A stretch of 11,284 nucleotides of DNA from JBMTVN01 sp046047235 (GTDB taxonomy: Bacteria; Verrucomicrobiota; Verrucomicrobiia; Limisphaerales; JAHDYP01), in assembly GCA_046047235.1 (NCBI GenBank), contig JBJOII010000160.1, positions 1-11,284 on the forward strand, in the 5' to 3' direction. A program made the translations under genes and the position numbers. Below, in pieces: positions 1-4,783 of this stretch (the stretch's first letter is position 1; the number at the start of each line of letters is the position of its first letter). Under the pieces are notes generated by a model that worked only from the letters and a program-made list of their open reading frames with translations, was not told the origin of the DNA and did no database searches.

Positions 1-42
1 ATCTACGATCTACGATCTCCCATCTCCCACATCCCCTATCCA
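1..42. repeat. Degenerate heptamer tandem repeat at window edge
   Basis: Seen directly: from base 1 the DNA reads in 7-base units, ATCTACG twice, ATCTCCC twice, then ACATCCC and CTATCCA. The unit changes along the array, but the 7-base phase is kept. The array starts at the window edge, so its true length is unknown. It lies just downstream of the sugar transferase and its hairpins. The pattern resembles the short heptameric tandem repeats known from other bacterial genomes, such as those of cyanobacteria. No function can be read from it. Confidence 0.75.
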
Positions 43-57
43 CGCGACATCGTCGCG
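43..57 (-). other. Second hairpin downstream of sugar transferase
   Basis: A perfect 6-bp inverted repeat (CGCGAC / GTCGCG) around a 3-base loop ATC. It sits between the stop-proximal hairpin of the sugar transferase and the heptamer array. It may add to transcription termination or protect the 3' end of the transcript. There is no T-tract after it on the minus strand. Confidence 0.4.
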
Positions 58-63
58 CCACCC

Positions 64-84
64 GAATTCGCCTCGGGCGAATTC
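64..84 (-). terminator. Stop-overlapping hairpin after sugar transferase
   Basis: A perfect 9-bp inverted repeat (GAATTCGCC / GGCGAATTC) with a 3-base loop TCG. On the minus strand it begins inside the TGA stop codon of the sugar transferase. Stability and position suggest a 3'-end hairpin. No run of T follows, so a classical intrinsic terminator is not shown; it could instead be a transcript-stabilising structure. Confidence 0.5.
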
Positions 85-991
85 AGGCCACCGACACTTC
101 CGCGTCAGCCGCCTGCTTGCGACCCCGACGCTTCTCCACCATCTCGCGCAACTGACCCAGCAACACCGGGAACGTGCTCAACATAATCTTCACATCGTTC
201 CACACCGACCAGCTGCGGGTATACGCGATGTCGAAATTGATCATCTGCTGGAAGGTCGTGCGGTTCTTGCCGTTCACCTGCCAAAGACCCGTCAAACCAG
301 GCAATACCTCAAACCGACGTTTGTGCCAGGGCAACATCACCTCGTGCTCGTAAGCCGTGCAGGGACGCGGCCCCACCAAACTCATCTCGCCACGCACCAC
401 GTTGATCAACTGCGGCAACTCATCAATCCCCGTCGAACGCACCACCCACGCAAAAGGAATCAAACGCGGATCCACATGATCCATCTTCTCCATCGGCTTG
501 TCCGACTTGAACAAATGCACGGTGTGGTTCTGGTGCGTGTTCGTCTCCGCATTCACTTTCATGCTGCGAAACTTGAACATCCGGAAACGCCCCTCACGAA
601 ATCCCACCCGCTCCTGCGTGAAAAATACCGGCCCCGGTGAAACCACCTTGATGAACACCGCGATAAACGCAAACAACGGCACCAACACCGGAAGCGCCAA
701 CGCAATTAAAGTCAGATCCAAAATCCGCTTACCAACCGGAACCTTGCCAATAAACCAACTGGTCGGCTCGCCCGCCTCAGCCGTCGACTGCGCCGCACCC
801 AAAATCGGAGCCGGAACGCGCTCGGCCGGCATCGGACTCGTACCCGCCACGCCGCGCCCCAAACGCCACCACGGACGCCGGTCGCAAGCCACAGCTGTCC
901 GCCCCGCCACCACCGGTATCACCCCGCGATTGCGGACGTCGCGGCGACGCCGCTGCTGCACACTCTCGACCCTTGCTTCTCCAGTTTCCAT
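83..991 (-). CDS. Sugar transferase (undecaprenyl-phosphate phosphosugar transferase, short form)
   Basis: Bacterial sugar transferase family (ExoY/WcaJ/PglC type). The family moves a sugar phosphate from a nucleotide sugar to undecaprenyl phosphate at the inner face of the membrane, the first step of exopolysaccharide repeat assembly. Seen in the 302 residues: one hydrophobic segment at about 90-115 (the re-entrant helix of the family), PGPVFFTQERVG at 119-130, FKFRSMK at 139-145, the DELPQ motif with the acidic pair D190/E191, SLVGPRP at 204-210 and PGLTGLWQVNG at 231-241. This is the short form without the four-helix N-terminal domain of WcaJ. Residues 1-80 are an Arg/Ala/Pro-rich extension without recognisable domain. 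The start is uncertain: ATG at 991 has no clear ribosome site, and ATG at 832 (residue 54) has a weak GGCGGG about 8 bases upstream and would leave out most of the extension. The sugar specificity cannot be told. It lies on the same strand as PrsR but 1.17 kb away, so it probably has its own promoter. Confidence 0.93.
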   Translation of the reverse strand: METGEARVESVQQRRRRDVRNRGVIPVVAGRTAVACDRRPWWRLGRGVAGTSPMPAERVPAPILGAAQSTAEAGEPTSWFIGKVPVGKRILDLTLIALALPVLVPLFAFIAVFIKVVSPGPVFFTQERVGFREGRFRMFKFRSMKVNAETNTHQNHTVHLFKSDKPMEKMDHVDPRLIPFAWVVRSTGIDELPQLINVVRGEMSLVGPRPCTAYEHEVMLPWHKRRFEVLPGLTGLWQVNGKNRTTFQQMINFDIAYTRSWSVWNDVKIMLSTFPVLLGQLREMVEKRRGRKQAADAEVSVA

Positions 992-1030
992 CTCGGTAAG
1001 TCGTGACCGCTGACATCCAAACTTCAGGCT

Positions 1031-1045
1031 GCACTAAACTAGTGC
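1031..1045. promoter_or_regulatory. Dyad upstream of sugar transferase
   Basis: A perfect 6-bp inverted repeat (GCACTA / TAGTGC) around AAC, 40 bases upstream of the ATG at 991. Size and place suit an operator or a structure in the 5' leader. No matching -10/-35 pair was convincing, so its role is inference. Confidence 0.3.
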
Positions 1046-1160
1046 GATTCGTCTCGCCTCGGACCAGCCAATCAACAACCTCCTTAGGCATTTTCCGTTC
1101 CATACCAATGCCAAAAGTCGTAACCCCTTGCAAGAAAAGAGATTCGAGTTTTCGCACGCT

Positions 1161-1188
1161 TGAGAATACTCCAAATGTCGTATTCTCA
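1161..1188. promoter_or_regulatory. 9-bp dyad with 10-bp spacer, operator-like
   Basis: A perfect 9-bp inverted repeat (TGAGAATAC / GTATTCTCA) separated by 10 bases, so the half-site centres are 19 bp apart, close to two helical turns. That geometry is typical of a dimeric regulator binding one DNA face. It lies about 170 bp upstream of the sugar transferase start in an AT-richer section. A sigma-54 activator such as the nearby PrsR binds at about this distance from its target, but no sigma-54 promoter was found between this dyad and the gene. Confidence 0.4.
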
Positions 1189-1376
1189 TGATGCTCTTGC
1201 ATTGCAAATCCATTGAAAGTGCAGCAAACGCCCTCCGACACGTGACGTAGAGCAAGCCTGTCCCAACCTCGGGCAAACCCTGTCCCCACCTGGGCCAAAG
1301 TTACCACCCCTCCAGCAAGACCACCCTTGATTACCAAAGACTTACGTGCAGGTATCGAAGCTGCTGCATCACCCGC

Positions 1377-1574
1377 ATGATGACGTTCCTGCTCTTGCTC
1401 GGAGGATTCTGGTTGGGTGTCATTTCGGTCGCTATCCTGGCCTTCGCCGCAGCCGCCCACCGCCATCAACCCACCCCCGAACTCGATATCACCACCCCAC
1501 ACCGCCGTCGCCTCGCCTCCTCCCCCTGCACTTCCCCCATCCGCCACCGCCACACCGCGGCCTGCACCCACTAA
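1377..1574 (+). CDS. Possible small single-pass membrane protein (doubtful)
   Basis: A 65-codon frame starting ATG ATG at 1377. Residues 2-25 (MTFLLLLGGFWLGVISVAIL and on) form a convincing transmembrane helix with small residues, similar in style to tiny phage and bacterial membrane proteins of the DUF3789 kind. The tail is polar, His/Pro/Arg-rich and without domain. For it: the helix is well formed, and this stretch is richer in G on the plus strand than its C-rich surroundings. Against it: there is no ribosome site, it would be the only plus-strand gene in the window, and its tail runs into C-rich low-complexity DNA. It may be real, or chance. Confidence 0.25.
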   Translation: MMTFLLLLGGFWLGVISVAILAFAAAAHRHQPTPELDITTPHRRRLASSPCTSPIRHRHTAACTH

Positions 1575-1792
1575 ACTCCCCCTCCCCTCGCTCGGCTCCA
1601 CCCCCATTCGACTGCACCCGTAACTCATTGCCTTAGCCTCGCTCAGGAAAGGACGACCTGTCCCGCGACCGCAGGATCCGCAAATCATTGCTTCTTCCCC
1701 GCTCCCTCGGTCACCCGGGAGCGTGACCCTACCAGCACCTTGAAGGTTAAAACCCATATAAACTGACGCCTCGACGCACGGCCCACCGCTTC

Positions 1793-1830
1793 GTCGAAAT
1801 CGGGATCGGGATCGCTATCGGGATCGAAAC
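1793..1830 (+). repeat. Hexamer repeat element, copy 1
   Basis: In-phase 6-base units GTCGAA, ATCGGG, ATCGGG, ATCGCT, ATCGGG, ATCGAA, then AC. The same series, short of one ATCGGG unit, returns at 10325-10348 in the same orientation. The match over two distant intergenic sites shows a dispersed genomic repeat rather than a local slip. It is directly followed by a hairpin at 1831. Confidence 0.8.
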
Positions 1831-1848
1831 GCACCGCGTCTGCGGTGC
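1831..1848. repeat. Hairpin abutting hexamer repeat
   Basis: A perfect 7-bp inverted repeat (GCACCGC / GCGGTGC) with loop GTCT, starting at the base after the hexamer repeat. Its core CCGCGTCTGCGG matches, with one loop change (T for C), the core of the hairpin at 10391-10414 read on the minus strand. The outer stem bases differ in a compensated way, so both can fold. This looks like a REP-like hairpin family, which is inference. Confidence 0.55.
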
Positions 1849-1860
1849 CACTGGATTTTG

Positions 1861-1944
1861 CGCAGCCCTCAGCCCTCAGCCCTCAGCCCTCAGCCCTCTG
1901 CGCTTCCCGCTCTGCGCTTCCCGCTCTGCGCTCCGCGCTTCGCT
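1861..1944. repeat. Phase-locked heptamer array (12 units, 84 bp)
   Basis: Twelve consecutive 7-base units without a phase break: CGCAGCC, CTCAGCC four times, CTCTGCG, CTTCCCG, CTCTGCG, CTTCCCG, CTCTGCG, CTCCGCG, CTTCGCT. All but the first begin with CT, so the array is a mosaic of related heptamers rather than a pure repeat. The 7-base period would shift the reading frame at each unit, and frames through it are simple-sequence peptides, so it is not coding. It lies between the sugar transferase and prsR, next to the hexamer repeat and hairpin. Confidence 0.85.
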
Positions 1945-2120
1945 CCCAAGCATGCTGCCGCACTTGGTCGCAGCTCCCCGCTGCCACCGAAAACCGACTT
2001 CGCACTGGACTGTACCCGCCATTCTTCACTGGACCTCAAACGGCCCCGGGAAGATCGAGAGACATGACAACTCTCTCGCTATCAACCATCTAGCCCTGCG
2101 CCAAACCTTGACGCCCCGCC

Positions 2121-2159
2121 AAAAAAAATCTCAATCGCGCCCGACCCGAAACCCCTCGA
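2121..2159 (-). terminator. Weak terminator candidate after prsR
   Basis: On the minus strand a run of eight T (2128 to 2121) follows the prsR stop by about 31 bases. The DNA between can fold only weakly: a 5-bp stem GATCG / CGATT with one G-T pair and a long loop. The T-run is the best intrinsic-terminator sign near any gene here, but the stem is poor. Confidence 0.3.
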
Positions 2160-3476
2160 TCACGCCAAATCCTTGTCCTTCCCAATCCCCAGCTTCTCAA
2201 TCAATTCATATAAGGTCGGACGACTCACCCCCAGCTCCTGGGCCGCTCGACTGATGGTCCCGCGATGGCGACGCAAGCTGTGGTAAACCATGTCCCGCTC
2301 CAGATCCTCCCGAGCTTCCTTCAACGTGCGAATCGGACTCGAGTCACCACCCGCCAACTCCAGATCCTGGGCCGTAACCCGGCTCCCCTCCGACATAATC
2401 ACCGCGCGCCGAACCCGGTTCTCCAGCTCACGCACATTCCCCGGCCAATGATAGGCATCAATCGCCCGCAAAGCCCCCGACGTGTAGCTCACCTGCCCCT
2501 TCCGCCCCGCCTCCCCCGCCAACTTCTTCAAAAACGCCTGCGCCAAATACCGCACATCCCCCTCACGTTCCCGCAACGGCGGCAAACCAATCGTCACCAC
2601 CGCTAACCGAAAATAAAGATCCTCCCGGAACGCGTCCCGAGCCATCTGATCGCGTAACTCTCGGTTCGTCGCCGCCACCACCCGCGTATTCACCTCCAAC
2701 GGACTACGCCCACCCACACGCTCGATCTGACGATCCTGCAGGAAGCGTAACAGCTTGACCTGCAACGCCATAGGCAGCTCGCCAATTTCATCCAGAAACA
2801 GCGTCCCCTCATGCGCCATCTCAAATCGACCCACCCGCTGCGAATGCGCCCCAGTAAACGACCCCTTCTCGTGCCCAAATAACTCGCTCTCCAACAAATT
2901 CTCCGGAATCGCCCCACAGTTGATCGCCACAAAAGGCCCCTGATTCCGATTGCTCTGCCGATGGATCGTCCGCGCCACCACCTCCTTACCCGTGCCACTC
3001 TCGCCCAATACCAAAACCGGCGCCTCGCTCGGCGCCACCTTGCGAATCAACGAAAACACCCACAACTGCGCCTGCATCGACCGATTCTCCCGCTCCAAAC
3101 CCGCCACATACACCGCCCGGTTCAAAATCGTCAGCAAAGAGTCGAAATCCACCGGCTTCGATAAAAAATCATACGCCCCGGCCGCAATCGCCCCCACCGC
3201 ATTCGCCCGCTCCCCCTGCCCCGTCGCCACAATAATCTTCGCCTTCGCATCCAACGCCAGTAAATCACCCAAGGTCGCCATCCCCTCACTCGTATCCCCC
3301 GGACTCGGCGGCAACCCCAAATCCAACACCACCGCATGGGGACTGTGCTTCTTGAATGCCTCAATCGCAGTCTGACGATCCTCCGCCATGTGAACCTCGA
3401 AATCCTGCATCAGCGCCCAGCGCATCTGCGACCGGATCTCTTCGTCGTCGTCAACTAACAGTAAAACGGGCTTCAT
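2160..3476 (-). CDS. prsR: Sigma-54-dependent response regulator, PrsR type (PEP-CTERM/exopolysaccharide)
   Basis: 438 residues in three parts, the normal NtrC-family layout. The receiver domain (about 3-120) has the acidic cluster D9-D11, phospho-acceptor D52 in VVLDLGLP and K107 in SKP. The AAA+ domain (about 135-365) has Walker A GESGTGKE at 158-165, the sigma-54 contact loop GSFTGA at 205-210, Walker B TLFLDE at 225-230 and WPGNVRELEN at 344-353. A Fis-type helix-turn-helix lies at about 405-430 (RGTISRAAQELGVSRPTLYE). The linker, receiver and C-terminus match the PrsR class, which with the kinase PrsK controls PEP-CTERM protein and exopolysaccharide genes through RpoN. No prsK lies beside it, although the two are usually neighbours. 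The contact loop has Ser for Ala (GAFTGA to GSFTGA), a mild variant. ATG at 3476 is preceded by no clear ribosome site. The nearby sugar transferase supports an exopolysaccharide role. Family and domains are sure; the PrsR name is likely. Confidence 0.9.
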   Translation of the reverse strand: MKPVLLLVDDDEEIRSQMRWALMQDFEVHMAEDRQTAIEAFKKHSPHAVVLDLGLPPSPGDTSEGMATLGDLLALDAKAKIIVATGQGERANAVGAIAAGAYDFLSKPVDFDSLLTILNRAVYVAGLERENRSMQAQLWVFSLIRKVAPSEAPVLVLGESGTGKEVVARTIHRQSNRNQGPFVAINCGAIPENLLESELFGHEKGSFTGAHSQRVGRFEMAHEGTLFLDEIGELPMALQVKLLRFLQDRQIERVGGRSPLEVNTRVVAATNRELRDQMARDAFREDLYFRLAVVTIGLPPLREREGDVRYLAQAFLKKLAGEAGRKGQVSYTSGALRAIDAYHWPGNVRELENRVRRAVIMSEGSRVTAQDLELAGGDSSPIRTLKEAREDLERDMVYHSLRRHRGTISRAAQELGVSRPTLYELIEKLGIGKDKDLA

Positions 3477-3649
3477 GATAGCGCTTCAAGCGGACAGATC
3501 TGCCAGAGAGCATGAGAGGAAAAACACCGTGGAAGAGGCATGAACCCGGCAGCCAATACACATCGGCTCACCAAGCAACCGTTCTCTGCGACCTGAGCGC
3601 AATCGAACACAATTTACGACCACAACGTTTTTCACTTCACATCAACCGG

Positions 3650-3663
3650 GTTGCGTATGCAAC
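3650..3663. promoter_or_regulatory. Short dyad in prsR upstream region
   Basis: A perfect 5-bp inverted repeat GTTGC / GCAAC around GTAT, about 175 bp upstream of the prsR ATG. A minus-strand TTGACA follows at 3669-3664, but no -10 box sits at a proper distance. The dyad could be an operator; a repeat this short also arises by chance. Confidence 0.2.
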
Positions 3664-4313
3664 TGTCAAATCACTTAACACCCGCAGTTAGCAAACCGTA
3701 GGCCAACCTTACAATAGCGAAAAACCCGTAAGCTTTTTTGACATCAAGACACCCCTTTCACGTCATTCTGTACATAATTCGAACTACGCTTACTGAACTA
3801 TAAGCGAAAGGTCTATCCAGAATAAGAGACAGCCGTCAGTAGAAAAATAGACAGATTCAATGGGCGGCCCGGCTCAGGAGGCCGAAGGCAAAGATTCGAA
3901 GGCAGGGTGCAATCGCTCCTGAACCTCGCACGCCTCTCCCCTTTCTCTTTCCTCCCTGCATCAAGCGCCAGCGCAGGCGCATAGCCCTCGAACATGAGCT
4001 CCAGGGCAAACCCGCTTGCCAGAACCGCCCCTATCAACCGACGCACCGATGCACTGCATTCGCCCTCTCCTCCCCTCAGTCAAACAAACCTCGTATTCTG
4101 CCTGGTCGCTGAATCCCTCCAACCCCATGCACTTCAATCGGCCACAAACCCGATGGAGGACTCCGTGAGCTGCATCCCCGTCATCTCAGGAATGCATCTC
4201 ATCGGTCCAGACTCCCTCAACACCCCCTTTCATCACAGCTTCTGCCGCGTCATCACCCTTCCCTGAAGGTTGCTCTACCACCCGACCATCGCCCCCGGAT
4301 CATGCCTTGATCA

Positions 4314-4353
4314 CGTACGAAAAAATGGCGCACGTGTGCTCAAAATCCGGAGG
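4314..4353. repeat. Diverged copy of the 40-bp palindrome
   Basis: Aligned without gaps to the perfect palindrome at 4467-4506, 30 of 40 bases are identical: CGTACG at the left end, GGC and CACGTGTGC in the middle, and AATCCG near the right end. The symmetry is reduced here (10 of 20 mirror positions), so this looks like a weaker or decayed site. The copies start 153 bp apart in the same gene-free DNA. Confidence 0.65.
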
Positions 4354-4466
4354 ACAAAATCAAAAACAAACCGAATAGCAACAGCAGGCACCTAGGACCC
4401 ACCTACATAAACATCTCTGCCCCAGCGCTCAAGGCGGTTTGACCACCAACACTTCAGCTTTGGACG

Positions 4467-4506
4467 CGTACGGATTATTGGCACACGTGTGCCAATAATC
4501 CGTACG
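4467..4506. repeat. Perfect 40-bp palindrome without spacer
   Basis: The half CGTACGGATTATTGGCACAC is followed at once by its exact reverse complement, 20 bp on each side, centred at 4486/4487 on CACGTG. Symmetry breaks at 4466/4507. A perfect palindrome this long is far beyond chance. It could be an operator for a large or cooperative regulator, a cruciform site or part of a small mobile element. Neither strand has a T-run after it, so a simple terminator is unlikely. It lies about 0.28 kb past the gyrA stop and about 1 kb upstream of prsR. Confidence 0.9.
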
Positions 4507-4744
4507 AGCTCTCACGCAAGATCACCGTCAAGCCCCTGGGAAGGAGATCACCCGATTGCTCGGCGAGCGGCCTCAGAGGGATTTATTGGCTCAAGGGGCT
4601 CCAAGCCCAAAGTGGGAACAGGTGAACACTTCCCCTACTCCACCCTGGTAAACGTCACTCCTCCGGGCGCAGAAACGGTTCGCGGCGCAAAGCCAAGGCC
4701 ACCTCTCCTCTAACGAGCACGGCCCTTGCGACCCGGAATACTAC

Positions 4745-4783
4745 CTCACTGAAGGCCCCCAGCGGCTGGCCTCCAAAGGTGAG
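4745..4783 (-). terminator. Hairpin directly after gyrA
   Basis: On the minus strand the base after the gyrA stop opens a long hairpin. An outer 5-bp stem CTCAC / GTGAG and an inner 8-bp stem TGGAGGCC / GGCCTTCA (one G-T pair) are split by a 3-base bulge, with a 10-base loop. It is very stable and ideally placed for a transcript 3' end. No T-run follows, so it is either a terminator of the non-U type or a stabilising structure. Confidence 0.6.

Larger units (their letters stand above)
992..2159. other. Gene-poor 1.17-kb spacer between sugar transferase and prsR
   Basis: No convincing minus-strand gene lies here. The part nearest the sugar transferase (about 1010-1240) is more AT-rich than its surroundings and holds two clean dyads, which fits a promoter region for the transferase. 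From about 1440 to 1650 the plus strand is extremely C-rich and G-poor. From 1793 to 1944 it is made of a hexamer repeat, a hairpin and a heptamer array. A possible tiny plus-strand membrane protein at 1377 is listed separately. Minus-strand reading frames here are glycine-rich or repeat-derived and look like chance. Confidence 0.6.
3477..4783. other. 1.3-kb gene-free region upstream of prsR
   Basis: No open frame here resembles a protein. The DNA is AT-richer than the coding regions, especially at 3600-3830. It must hold the prsR promoter, but no convincing -35/-10 or sigma-54 (-24/-12) pair was found on the minus strand. Small dyads are present at 3650-3663 (GTTGC / GCAAC around GTAT), 3787-3806 (CGCTTA / TAAGCG around 8 bases) and 4298-4312 (GATCA / TGATC). 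The two 40-bp palindrome copies and the gyrA-end hairpin are listed separately. An unannotated small RNA is possible but not shown. Confidence 0.6.

Noticed and set aside
777..1757. Long minus-strand frame of 326 codons overlapping the start of the sugar transferase
   Set aside because: Glycine-rich, low-complexity translation over C-rich plus-strand DNA. It overlaps a well-supported gene in another frame and has no recognisable domain. Long frames are expected in such GC-rich DNA.
1861..1944. CRISPR array
   Set aside because: Units are 7 bases with no unique spacers and no cas genes nearby.
1845..2093. Plus-strand frames over the heptamer array
   Set aside because: Translations are repeat-derived (such as PQPSALSPQPSAL) with no start signal; an artefact of simple sequence.
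3813..4046. Minus-strand 77-codon frame with a signal-peptide-like start
   Set aside because: GTG start without ribosome site, and the sequence after the hydrophobic part is random-looking with no domain. Too little to support a gene.
4479..4494. Sigma-54 promoter inside the 40-bp palindrome (TGGCAC ... TGCC)
   Set aside because: The -24 part is perfect, but the GC of the -12 part is one base too close and the TTGC element is missing. The match follows from the palindrome itself.
4478..4495. parS (ParB-binding) site, because of the CACGTG centre near gyrase genes
   Set aside because: parS is a highly conserved 16-bp sequence (TGTTTCACGTGAAACA); only the central CACGTG agrees and the flanks differ.
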